Source of the DNA: Reticulitermes speratus
Taxonomy: Eukaryota; Arthropoda; Insecta; Blattodea; Rhinotermitidae
Assembly: GCA_021186555.1 (NCBI GenBank)
Contig: JAJKFL010000003.1
Coordinates: forward strand, 38,349,908 to 38,413,907
Reading direction: 5' to 3'
Length of the DNA stretch: 64,000 nt
The notes beneath the pieces are model-generated. The model searched no databases, had not been told where the DNA came from, and saw only the letters and a list, made by a program, of their open reading frames with translations. The translations under genes and the position numbers were made by a program. Each line of letters opens with the position of its first letter. The first letter of the stretch is position 1. Shown here piece by piece: positions 11,578 to 22,613 of this stretch.

Positions 11578-11882
11578 GGAACCAGGATAGTGTAGTTGTT
11601 ATGGTAACTAGACTACCAGCTGGACTACTAAGGAATTGTGGTTCAATTCGTCACTGGAGAACAGAATTTTTTCTTCTGCAAAGCATCCTGACCTCCTGTG
11701 ATGCCCATCCAGCCTTCTGTTCAGGTGGGTTAATGGGGATTCTTTCCCTGCATAAAGTGGTTGGGACATGAAGCTCATCACCCACCTCCATCTAGTATCA
11801 AGGTTAAGCATGCCTGGTGATGTACCACCACTACCTCGTATGCCTTCATAGCATGCACAGGGACAACTTCGCTTTTAAAGTA
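11578..11882 (+). repeat. Older, diverged copy of the same SINE
   Basis: Same order as 11143-11408: AGGATAGTGTAGTTGTTATGG (A box), GTGGTTCAATTCG (B box), then CATCACCCACCTCCATCTAGT and a CCTTCATAGCATG segment. Many transitions and small indels mark it as old. It lies 170 bases downstream of the younger copy in the same orientation. Confidence 0.75.
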
Positions 11883-14171
11883 CACATCATATTTTGATGT
11901 TTTCTTAACAGAAGTTATGATTAACATCTGACTGCTTTCCAAGACATATTTTCGCATACATAAGGTGGAAATTCCAGATATTTAGTGATAAAAGTATCAC
12001 ATATTTTAAGTTCTGATCTTGTGTAAAGAGAAAACCCTGGATGTGATAGAAATGTCATAGTATGTTGTACATTCCAGAGGTTTGTGTCTCTTGGATTTGT
12101 CTGCATTCTAATAAATTGCAGGAAAATGGTGAAATATTTACTTGTCTGAAGAGACATTAATTTTCTGCAACAGGTTGTTTGATTATATGACTTTTTAAAA
12201 CATCAGTTAGTTGCATGAAATAGCATGTATAGTAACTAAAAGAATATTGGATACTTCTAATTCAAAATTATTTAATTGAACAGAGAAAGGTCCTTTGTAA
12301 AGTATCATATGTGAAGGCTTCCTTGAGTCATTAAACTGCATGGTATTTTGAATACCCTGCAGTTTTGAGACTTAATTCAATATGCATCATCATCCCAATT
12401 GTGTCCATAAATAATAGTTTATCATATCCAAACACTTGTGAAATTCTGTAATGATGGACTGTTATAACAGCTGTTAGAATTTGTTCTTATGAAAGGCTTC
12501 TAGTTCTTTTGGACAGCAAGAAACCTTTATTTCTACAATTACAGATATTGACATCATAACACTCAAATAATGCAACAGTGTACGAAATTCCTCTCCACAC
12601 TTACTAATGTTGTTACGTTCAGTGTTACCAACCCAAAATAATAGAAGACCAAATAAGTGGGAATGAGTAGCATGATTGTTAAAACAGTATGTGATATATT
12701 TATATTGTAGGATAAACAAACTCATCCCTAGTGTCCTTGTGAAGTGTTGGTAGTCGCTCTTTAATGTAGCATTTTATAGGTAATATTCCAGCAAAAGTGA
12801 CAGTTGACTAATGTAAGAGGTATCTATATTTTGTTCATATTATTTTGTAAGTAATTATTTGTTAGGATATAGTAATTGTTCAAACATCTGTAATTTCAGA
12901 AACAGAAGAATCTCTTCAAAGTTTAAATATTATTAGTTGTTATGGAAATGAATATGAAGAGTAAAAGGGCCCAACGGACATGTAAAAGAAGAACAAGTAA
13001 TATCCATGTCCACAAATTAATTTCTAAGTAATGAGTTTTGTGTAGTAAAGCATTTGTAATTTCTTTTTTCAACCCTTTGATCTTTTATTGAGATGAATAT
13101 TTGTGTTTTCTTACCTCAATTTTAACTGAACAATTTAATTTTTTATTACTAACACGTTTGTTTTAAAATGTTCATCTTGTATATTTCTGTTTTAAAGTAC
13201 AGGCACTGAAATAATATATAATAATAATAATAATATTTACCAGCGTAATTCTGTAAAAAAAATATTAATATTTTCTACGTTGGTAATAGTCGACCCTATG
13301 CACTTGTTAGTTCATACAGCTTGCATATAAGTAGCTAGTCTAATGGGACAGATTCCTCTACAAATCAGATGGTCCGTGTTACACATAAATCACATTGGCT
13401 TGTTCTTGTTGAAATATAAGAATAAAATTCTGTGTTACCTTTCTTTAAGGGTCATGGCAGGATACAGAACCTAGTTAGATGGGTTGATCTAGGCAGCCTA
13501 GTGTCTGACCACCCTTCTTTTCCTCTCACAGCAGAAAGTTGGTTACAATTACTGAGAACTGAGTTTGTAATTTGAGACATTTTGATTGGGATGTGTTATA
13601 TAAGCCACAGTTGTATTACCCATGTACTTCCCAAACTGCCAACTCTGAAAATGTGTACCTGTTATGAACTGTAGTATTGAATGCAGTGTTGTCCACACAT
13701 TTTGACGTTCATGATCAACATAGAGCTGGGGAATATGGCATGCAAATCAGTACTCCCCAATCTCTTGCGGCATTCTGATGCAGCATAGCACAAAATAATG
13801 TGTCTGGAACTACATTGATACTTGTCTGAAGCAGGGGTTAAGGGTAGTGCCCACTGCATGTTTGCCAAAACCATTTTTTGCAAAGTTCTTTTGTGAAAAA
13901 TAGGGTTACATGAATGCAGACGCATGTGGACTTACCATCATTTAAAGTACTTACATTTTTGGACAATACACATTTATGCAATGCTTCAGTAGCTGATGCT
14001 GCCAGCATCTGTGGCAGTTGAGTTAACTGTCAGTATTTATTGGTGTGTATTTAAATTTTTCAGTGTTTGGCAAATTTGTTGTCCCATATGTTTAATTATT
14101 TTGAACCATGTGTAGTCAAAACTGCACTGGGCAAAACCACGTTGACCGAGGGGTTACTGTAGTACAAAACA
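11883..14171. other. Non-coding stretch with a small ATA microsatellite
   Basis: No supported gene. An (ATA)n tract lies at about 13215-13237. Short open frames (for example 12474-12725 and 13662-13925, minus) lack motifs and splice context. Confidence 0.45.
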
Positions 14172-14226
14172 TATTCATCTATTTGATTTGATTTGATTAG
14201 GATTGGATTTGATTTGATTTGATTTT
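14172..14226 (+). repeat. (GATTT)n short tandem repeat
   Basis: About ten units of a GATTT pentamer with a few substitutions (GATTAGGATTG in the middle). Confidence 0.85.
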
Positions 14227-14415
14227 GTCCCCTTCTGTTGGACCTTTAAGCAACACGTACCTGGTATATAATTCACCATCAGTTTGAATGCATATATTCT
14301 GAAAAATGGCACTGTGAGATATATATTTAAAAATACTTTTTCTTTCACCAACTAAATGCACTTGTTATAAAAACACTAAAATATTATAAAACTGTTTGAT
14401 AAAAAGCCCCGACAT

Positions 14416-14445
14416 GTTTCGGCTCACCAATGAGCCATCCTCAGG
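14416..14445 (-). ncRNA. Hammerhead-ribozyme-like core, left arm
   Basis: On the minus strand the order is CTGAGGA, a 5-bp GGCTC/GAGCC stem closed by ATTGGT, then GAAAC. This matches the CUGANGA - stem II - GAAA core. Stem III and the cleavage triplet are only weakly supported, so activity is unproven. Confidence 0.4.
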
Positions 14446-14863
14446 GGGTCACAACTGACTGTTCTCAAAACACGTACATATGTTAATCCTCTGTAGAGGT
14501 ATATGGTCAACGTCTTATCTCAACAATCTTACTTTATCACTTTGCAAGCCGATATGCTTTTTTTAAAAAACACTCTCTATAGATTATGCACTATATTATT
14601 GCGTCACTAACACACTCACTATTGTTTGTAGTGTACATTGGTTGCTGTGGAAACGTAGATATTTTTATATATAGTCACCTGTTTTCACTTATGTCAGCAA
14701 CCAATGTACACTACAAAAAATAGTGAGTGTGTAAGTGACGCAATAATGTAGTGCATAATCTATAAGGAGTGTTTTTTAAAAAAACATATCGGCTTGTGAA
14801 GTGATAAAGTAAGATTGTTGAGATAAGACGTTGACCATATACCTATACAGAGGATTAACATAT

Positions 14864-16516
14864 CATCATCATCATCATCATTTATTTACATGTCATAAAT
14901 CCATTACAAGGTCACAAACCCACAAGGATATCGACAATAGTCCAGTGTTACAATATAAAATATGTATACAATTAGGTAGAACTGAGTATTACAAAGCTAG
15001 AAGTACTAACATCAAAACTGTAGTAAAACAATTTTATAATAAAGATAAAAATCACAAGTCACCTTCAGATACCCAGACATGAAATTGACTTAAAAGTATA
15101 TTTACAATTTGAATGAGAAGTGTGTAGGTACTTTGGATTATTCATTATGCCTATATGATTTTATATACTCATTCATAATAATGAATTCTATTTATGCATC
15201 AGAAAATGAGATAAAATGTACTTTAGCAATTTCTAATTAACCCTTAATAAATATTGATTAATCAAATGTAATTATAATGATCTAAAATTAAGTTCTAAGT
15301 AGTAATTTCATTGGTAAATTCCAGTTAACAAATTACTCTGTCCCTGTAGTTCAATAATTCACCTATATCATAAAATGACTGTGAATGAAGAAACTGTAGT
15401 AATACTTTCTTAAATTGATTTTTGTTCCCAGACAACAGTTTTATATTGTCTGGAAGACTATTATAAACCTTAATTCCAAAATACTGCGGGCCTTTTTGAA
15501 AAACTGTCAAATTTGATAAAGGGACATGTAAGTTCGAGCTATTCCTTGTTTTTGTTGCATACAAGTCTAAATTTTCTACAAATAGTTCCTTATTGTCAAC
15601 TACAAACATCACCAAAGAATATATATATATTGAGAAAACAGCGGTAGTATTTTCAATAATTTAAAAAATTTTCTACATGAATCTCTGCTCCCAGCCCCCA
15701 CTATTAATCAAACAGCTCTTTTCTGCAATTTAAAAACATACTTGCTATGTGTTGAATTACCCCAAAAAATCAAACCATAAGACATTATTGAATGAAAGAA
15801 GGCAAAGTACACCATTTTTAAGGCATCATTAGATAAGTAATGTTTAGATTTCCTAATTATGTAACAGGCTTTATTTAGTTTACCTGTAATTGTATCAATA
15901 TGTTTTTTCCATGATATAATGTTATCCAGTGTTATACCCAAAAATTTTACCTCATTACATTCTAATAACAATTTATTATCATATTCAATACATAGTCTAT
16001 TTGCAAGATTATTTTTAGTTAGGAATTGCATACAATAAGTCTTTCCAAGATTCAATGAAAGCAAGTTCGAATTAAACCATTCGTTTGTTAATTTAAATAT
16101 CATATTAAGTTTCCTTTCAAAATTTATAAAGTTAGATTCATTTATAATTACACTTGTATCATCTGCGAATAAAACAGCCGAGGTGTTCATGTGGTATAAG
16201 CACTGAATTATAGAAGGTAGGTCATTAATATAAATTAAAAATAATAATGGGCCCAAAATCGAGCCTTGTGGAACGCCTATGTTAATTCTACCCCACTTTA
16301 ACAACTTATTATTAAATTTTACCCTTTGGTATCTATTTTCTAAATAGGATTTGATTAAGGAATACATCACACCCTTTATACCATAGTATTCCATTTTAGC
16401 CAATAAGATATCATGGTTCACACAGTCAAAGGCCTTTTCCAAATCGAATAATATACCTCCAACTGTTCTTCTATTATTTAAGGCGATCAAAATCTCATTA
16501 ATTAGTTTATAAGCTG
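14864..16516 (-). mobile_element. 5'-truncated non-LTR retrotransposon (LINE) inserted in the foldback arm
   Basis: Flanked by a perfect 5-bp target duplication CATAT (14859-14863 and 16517-16521). The foldback arm sequence is continuous when one copy and the insert are removed, which fixes both borders. The 3' tail is a (TGA)n microsatellite (14864-14884 on the plus strand as ATC repeats). The body encodes the C-terminal two thirds of a reverse transcriptase. A related copy is at 42510-43362. Confidence 0.9.
15325..16490 (-). pseudogene. Reverse transcriptase fragment of the inserted LINE
   Basis: 16490-15708 (minus) gives 260 residues: LFDLEKAFDCVNHDIL (RT motif A), GVPQGSILGPLLFLIYINDL (motif B), LFADDTSVI (catalytic F-A-D-D), and a thumb ending in FHSIMSYGLIFWGNS. 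15615-15325 continues in another frame with the C-terminal FVVDNKELF...YNSLPDNIK segment typical of jockey/CR1-like LINEs. The 5' part, including any endonuclease, is absent, and a frameshift lies near 15615-15708. Confidence 0.9.
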
Positions 16517-16554
16517 CATATGTACATGTTTTGAGAACAGTCAGTTGTGACCCC

Positions 16555-16583
16555 CTGAGGATGGCTCATTGGTGAGCCGAAAC
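16555..16583 (+). ncRNA. Hammerhead-ribozyme-like core, right arm
   Basis: CTGAGGA at 16555-16561, stem II GGCTC (16563-16567) with GAGCC (16574-16578), then GAAAC at 16579-16583. It is the mirror copy of the left-arm core. Upstream ACATGTTT could pair with the ACATGT that follows the GAAA to form a short stem III with a UUH site. The core fit is good but the closing helices are speculative. Confidence 0.4.
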
Positions 16584-16658
16584 ATGTCGGGACTTTTTAT
16601 CAAACAGTTTTAGAATATTTTAATGTTTTTATAACAAGTGCATTTAGTTGGTGAAAAA

Positions 16659-19600
16659 CATTGTCTATACTTGAAAAATGCACGGTGAAAATAGAATCAA
16701 ATTTAAAATACTATTTTACTTGATATAAAAATGATGTTTTTGCATGCATTTAGGCTTTTCAGTTGGTGTATTTGAGGTATTCGATCTTCTGATTTGTTGT
16801 GCAGTGTCAATGAGTGGGTTATTACTGAGGTGGCTTTTGGATATCTTGGCCATTGAAGATGGGCTGACATACTGTCACAAAATGTTGGTAACGAACTACC
16901 CATTGATGCTGTGCAACATCCCAAAAGTTCGAAGACCTCACTGAGTTTTTGTTATCAACCTGAGCAATCAATCTTTCTTTATCAACTATACAAATGTATA
17001 GGCTGTGCTACATGTTTCAACTTGTAAGAGTCATCCTCTGGCACATCTTGCATAGTGTTCCACTCAGCCTGTCTATGGTGTTAATTACCCTGTTTGCAGT
17101 GCTAGTTGGCTATCATCCAGTCATATTTCATAGCCATAAGGTGGCTAACACAGCCGACAGGGTACATAACCCCAACCATTGAAGTATTGTGGTGGGTTTA
17201 AAAACTATTTTCTAACAACCAACCTTTATGCTTTCCTATTTCTCCCATCCAACATGCCCAGATTCCAAACCTTGTGTTAAATATGGAGTAGCATGGTTGT
17301 ATGCAATATAAAATTGTTAATATTTCTAACTATGCATTGTCAAATTTGCTGGAAAGTAGGGTGTTTTAGCTCTTCCTCAGTAGCATTTTGGATAGCTTCA
17401 AATCTCACTGCAGAATGAATCAGTGTCTTATGTCCAGTGATAACTGCTAGGCTATGTGTAGATTTGGCTTGAGTTACAAGCATTACAAGTGAAATAAAAT
17501 GTACATCTATTTTTTTGGGTTTGTCTTGTGGCCTTCTTACCTTACTACTAACACATTTTCTGAAGCCTGATACAGCCTTGGTTAAGGCGCTAGATTAAAG
17601 TATGAAAATCCAAAAGAAGTACACATTCAGCTGCACTGTTCCATTCTGTCTAACAAGCACAGAGTCTGTAAAGATTTTGTGCATATTTGTGTCGTCATCA
17701 TGTTGTTCAGGTATGCAGCTTCATTTGGTGCACAGTTCTGTGTAGTACTTTTGGTAAAAAAAATTCAAGAGATGTGCATTTTTTTGGTACATAAATGAGG
17801 ATGCGCATTAATATTAAGTTGTAAATGGTGGAATATTTTAATATTTTTAATTACTGTAAGTATATGTTACCTTAGAAACTAAGGTACACTGATTTTTCTT
17901 AGTTTTGTACTTTTCTTCTATATTTAATTTACCTTTTGTAACCTAACTGTACATATAAAAATTATTTTGTGTAAATAGTTGTTTATAAGGAAAGACAACC
18001 TTTATTAGGGTTTCAATCACACATGTAATATGAAATCACATAATTGTAAAACATACAAAAAGTGCTGTAGTAATACATTACTATATCAGAATACACTATG
18101 TAGGATTCATCTGGCTTGTAATTGTGTGTTTGTGTGAGAACCATGGCAGAAACTGAAAGGTGCGAAATTAGTTGTTAGCCTATAAATTAACAATACATTG
18201 AAATTTTTTAAAATACCTAAATGAAATTAAATTATAAAACTTGTGAAATACTGTAATACCAAATTTCAGCAAAAATAAAGCATATGCCCAATGACACGCC
18301 TGTTAGAGGGAAGTAAGCAAATATTGATTTAATTTGTTCTTCAGACTTCTTCAGAAGACCATGAAATGTCTTTCCTCAGGGGATACATGTAGTTTAATTA
18401 GTGTTTTTAATTTTTATTGTACTGTATGTACCTTGCAGTTAATTGACAGCCTGATCTGAGATGTCTTAACCATTGTACAGAATCAGTCAGTTGTCTGTTC
18501 AGCGACCATGTCTGTTTCACTACTAAGTGTGTGTTGTGTTATGCACACAAGATGTTGTGGATGAATACTGAGTGTGTCAAGTTAGGACAGTAACCATACT
18601 CATGACATCCATTAGCAAATGGTGAACAGCAGATGTGGGACTGTTTGTTGTGGGTGAATACTGAGTGTATTGTTTAGGTAGTTAACTATACAGATATGAT
18701 CTATTTGCAGATATTAATTTCTTGGAAGGTAGATCAAATTTATGATGGGGATTAAAGAAAGAAGTGAGCATACATGCTTAGTAGCATAGAATAAACTAAT
18801 CGGAAATGAAGTGCGGTTGTATTTTATGGATTTCCAATTTCCTGCTAAAGACTTTACATTTGTTATGTTGAAGGCTGGATGTGGGTGGAGTTTTGTCTGT
18901 CTCTGTTCAGTCAAGTAGTGTGCTACACTGTCATCATAATTTCATATATTAAAGAAACCTGGTGTAGCACGCAGAAGATATTTCCAGCCATGCATTCGTT
19001 TTGCTATATAGTGATTTTTGGAAAATGTAAAATTGATCATCCTTTCAGTTTCTGTATGCATGTGATTCTTTTCCAGTTGTCAGGTCCCATGCATTTGACC
19101 ATTTTCACTGTTAGTACCTAGTCCAAAGGACAATATCTCTGATGTGTCCATGTATTTATCATAAGCATTTAATATAAATAGACATCACTGTCATGCAGTA
19201 TGCTTAATTATACTTCTTAGTTGTTCCATCTGTAACTTGATCAATTCCTGGTGGCTCATTTTAATGAAACAACAGTTTGAGAATCTCAAGGATGAATGAC
19301 AACTACAGCAGGTTACAGAAAAAGTGTGGTAGGCATAAAATATGTTTTTTTTTCTGTAGAACATTTTTTTATATGTATCTTGCTTTGGTATGCCCGCCAT
19401 GCATGCAGAAATGCATTTAAAGACTTTGCAAAATGCCCATTACCAGCCAGATGTCAAGAGAAGGGTTCTAATTGTAACCAAATGTGAATATGTAAAAGTC
19501 CCCTAGTATAAAGTTACATAAAAATCCTTTCATCATTTCTTGGGTTCTTACTTGCAGATGGACATAATGAAGTTAACAGTTTGAAGTTCTGTAGATAGCT

Positions 19601-19879
19601 GTTGTGAACACTTCAAAAAATGTTCATTCACTAATAGTGAATTGGACCACATGTGGGTAAGCTCTTAGCACACATTTGCCTAATGTGTCATGTATGTATT
19701 TTGAAACAAAAGATTTGGTAATTTAAATTAATTTTCCACATTTTTCAAAACATTTAAGTAAATTTGATAGAACTGGGTGGAACAGTTGATGTTTTTTGAC
19801 AGTACATTTAGTACCAGTACTACTTGCATTGTAGTTTGGTAAATGTGTATGTTTTAGGCATGTTCACATACTCACTAAG
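16659..19879. other. Non-coding stretch
   Basis: No supported exon. A short imperfect duplication (GTTGTGGRTGAATACTGAGTGT) occurs at about 18551-18572 and again about 95 bases later. A degenerate CTGAGGA-type core is on the minus strand at 18379-18340. The short open frames here have no motifs. Confidence 0.4.
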
Positions 19880-20590
19880 AGCACCTGTTAGCTTCATCAT
19901 GTCTGTGCGTTCGTCCGTCCATCTGTCCACTTGTATCAGCTCGGCTCCCACTGGCTGGAAATTTGATATTGGGGACTTTTATAAAAATATGTGAAGAAAA
20001 TCCAAATTTGGTTAAAAATCAAACAAAATATCGGGCAGTTTACCTGAAGATGTTGAGTACATCTTATTCTTCTCAGCTACATGAAATCACCATAAAAGCA
20101 CTGTTGACAGCAACATGTAATGCGACAATGCAAAAGAATGCATTTTGCATTTCCATGGCAAGGTTTTTAATATTGATTACATTGTTGACATTGCCTATCT
20201 TGTATATAAATAGTCAGTTCATTCTTCATAGAGAACACCATATGCTTCCATTAGAAAGAACATTTGGTGAATGTTTTTTCTGATAGAAGCTCACAGTTTT
20301 CTGTGTGAGGTACAAATGGAATCTTTATATATAACAGCAGTTCAAAACTAAGTACATTTATATTTTTGACAGCAACATAAAATCTCCATATAGTCGGTAT
20401 CTTCAAGCCAAAATGTATTAGGATGTTAGGACAGCCAAGGAAGTATAAGCAGTACATTTTATTCTGTACCTCAGCAGTACTTAAGGGAGCACAATGTTAC
20501 TTTTCGTAGCAACAGTGCTTACACAAACGTGCCACAGTATTATGTTATACGTACATTGCCACTCTTGTTTTTATTTTCAGTGATTTTCAC
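19880..20590 (-). repeat. Copy of the GGACAGAC-containing interspersed repeat (reverse orientation)
   Basis: The left end (TTAGCTTCATCATGTCTGTG, CGTCCGTCCATCTGTCCAC) is the reverse complement of the end of the copies at 28700 and 39000. The right end (GTGCCACAGTATTATGTTAT, ACGTACATTG) is the reverse complement of their start. The middle is diverged. No coding capacity is evident. Confidence 0.65.
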
Positions 20591-21017
20591 TTATGTTAAC
20601 TTCAGGGTAGCAGGTAGAAGAAAGGAAATAAGTCTACAGACTGCAATACCAGCACCTAGTACTTTTAAACTAAGGACCTTTAACATTATATTTTTATTTC
20701 CATTTTATGTGGATATGCTGATGACAATGCATAAATATGTCTTATATTTTTGTCATTGTTGAGTAGTTTAAAGTTCATGTACAGTGGTAGTGAATCACAC
20801 AGCAGACCAAGGGCTCTTTATTGATGAAACATTTTACAAGGATTGAAGCCCAAATTAATGTACTTCATGGCCAAAAATTATAGGGCTTTAAAATTGTGAT
20901 AAATTTGTTGTGGAAGTTCATTAACTTTCATCACAAATTATGCTATCTGTAAATATAAGCAAGGATTGCTCTTACTGTTGTAACTTACGAGTACTATCCT
21001 CTTAGCAGAAACCATGT
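20591..21017. other. Downstream flank / 3'UTR of the ankyrin gene
   Basis: Follows the stop codon of the minus-strand gene at 21018. No other structure is seen. Confidence 0.4.
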
Positions 21018-21755
21018 CTAATGCCATGGGTATGGTAAGCCATTTATGTAACTTGGTGCCAATTCCAATGGTGTTTTTCCATTCTTATCATGTGCAGAAA
21101 TGTCTGCTCCTCTTTGAATGAGAAGGTCTGCTGTTCTCATTTGTCCAACTTTCTCAGCCCAGTGCAGTGGTGTTTGGTTCTCATCACTAGTGACAGCATT
21201 TATATCTGCACCATGGTCCAGTAGCAGTTGTACCAAATCCACAGACCCAGTTGCTGCTGCTTCATGAAGTGGAGTTCTATTGTCACTGTTGATAACCTTG
21301 GCATTAACTGTAGCCTCTCTGTCCAGAAGAAAACGAGCTATTTCCAGCCTGTTATTCTGTGCAGCAGAGTGTAATGGTGTAGCTCCCAGTCTGTTCCTAA
21401 TGTCTACAGGAACTCCATTATCCAACATCCAGTGAACTATGTTTTGATGACCATTTGCCACAGCTAAATGAATTGGGAGGTCACCAAACTGGTTTCTAGA
21501 CAGTGCAGTCAGGTTTGCTCCATACTGTACTAATAACATAACAAGTTGCAGGTTTCCTGCAATGGCAGCCCTTTGCAAAGCTGTGTATCCCTGATTGTCC
21601 ACTGTGTCTGGGTTTACACCTGTATCCAGCCATGCCTGTACCACTACAGGCTCTCCATATGCAACTGCCATTGGCAGGGACTGCAGATCACAGACATCAC
21701 TGCTATGATTCTGTAGGAATGTCAGGAATTGCAGTACGCCCTTCTGTTCAGCTTC
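21018..21755 (-). CDS. Ankyrin-repeat C-terminal exon of a coiled-coil/ankyrin gene
   Basis: Acceptor TTTCTAG|GAAGC on the minus strand. The exon enters in phase 0 and continues the frame of the coiled-coil exon (AEQKL joined to EAEQKGVLQFL). It encodes 245 residues. After about 40 linker residues there are five to six ankyrin repeats, visible as the consensus elements GYTALQRAAIAGNLQLVMLL, GDLPIHLAVANGH, GATPLHSAAQNNRLEIARFL, RTPLHEAAATGSVDLVQLL and QTPLHWAEKVGQ, ending near the C-terminus in GKTPLELA. Ankyrin repeats bind protein partners and are normally intracellular. Unlike the upstream exon, this part has few N-x-S/T sequons. A free-standing start at 21671 (MAVAYGEP) is possible but the in-frame, phase-matched upstream sequence argues for one fused protein. 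Confidence 0.8.
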   Translation of the reverse strand, partial: EAEQKGVLQFLTFLQNHSSDVCDLQSLPMAVAYGEPVVVQAWLDTGVNPDTVDNQGYTALQRAAIAGNLQLVMLLVQYGANLTALSRNQFGDLPIHLAVANGHQNIVHWMLDNGVPVDIRNRLGATPLHSAAQNNRLEIARFLLDREATVNAKVINSDNRTPLHEAAATGSVDLVQLLLDHGADINAVTSDENQTPLHWAEKVGQMRTADLLIQRGADISAHDKNGKTPLELAPSYINGLPYPWH

Positions 21756-22613
21756 CTAGAAAGTGTCAGATGTCATTTAACATTGAGATGCTCCAGCTCA
21801 GTTAGTCAGCAGGTAATAAATCTACCTACATAGGCTGATTGTACCCACTGAACTGCATCCAAAATAGACCTTGAGAAGAGTGCTTTATTAGTGTCTTAAT
21901 GAGATCTTCAAATTATTGTATTTTTATATGTTGTAATATTCTGCGTACCTTTCACATTCTCTGTCATCCACCTAGCAAAACATGAGACTTTGAAAACAGA
22001 AAAGAAGCACTGATTCTGAGAAAAGTTCCTGCCCTCATAACCATATGATATTTAATTATACAGCCAGAAGTAATGTCATTTATGTGTAAAGGTGGGGAAT
22101 TGTTGTAAAAATCAATTAATTCACACTTAAGAACGATAGCCAGAAAAATATATATAGTAATGTGAGATGTTTTCTTTGTTGGTAGAATTGGTGAGCATGT
22201 ATGAGGGATGGTGTGTATAGGACCCTGTTTTCACAGATTGACCTGTGAGGAGATGAACTGATAAGCATTGTTTCTTAATTATAGATAGCATATCAAAATG
22301 AATTTGTGGGCTGTTGTGAATACAGTAATTGAACTTGGCTCTTTAAAAGATGGAGAATTTCTTGAGTAGCTGATTGAAAATTAGCTTCCCAAAAAGGACC
22401 TTGCTTAGGGAGTCAGTTAATCTAAAATCTATTTGTGCCTCCTGTAATGAAGTAAATGTTTCAGATAACTTTATTTGCGATGAAAACACACATTTATGCT
22501 GTGGACGGAATTTATATTATGAAAAAATTGTGCACATAACCTCGAAACTGCACAGTCTGGAGTATTCCTCTTACTAGATTATTATATTCAGGAAATTAGA
22601 TGCATGTACTAAC
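21756..22613 (-). other. Intron between the coiled-coil and ankyrin exons
   Basis: Minus-strand donor CTG|GTTAGT (22613-22612) and acceptor CTAG (21757-21756). Both ends are in phase 0. Read-through past the donor would end the protein after five codons. Confidence 0.7.

Larger units (their letters stand above)
14341..16658. mobile_element. Long foldback element (about 305-bp arms), split by a LINE
   Basis: The left arm is 14341-14646 and the loop is 14647-14695. The right arm starts at 14696, runs to 14863, and resumes after the inserted LINE at 16522-16658. Arms pair almost base for base, from TTCACCAACTAAATGCACTT at the outside to TGTACATTGGTTGCT at the loop. Without the insertion the element would be about 660 bp and could fold into one long hairpin. 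Each arm contains a hammerhead-like core (see separate entries). Such cores in repeated arms are known from Penelope-like retroelements, so derivation from their pseudo-LTRs is plausible but inferred. Confidence 0.8.
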
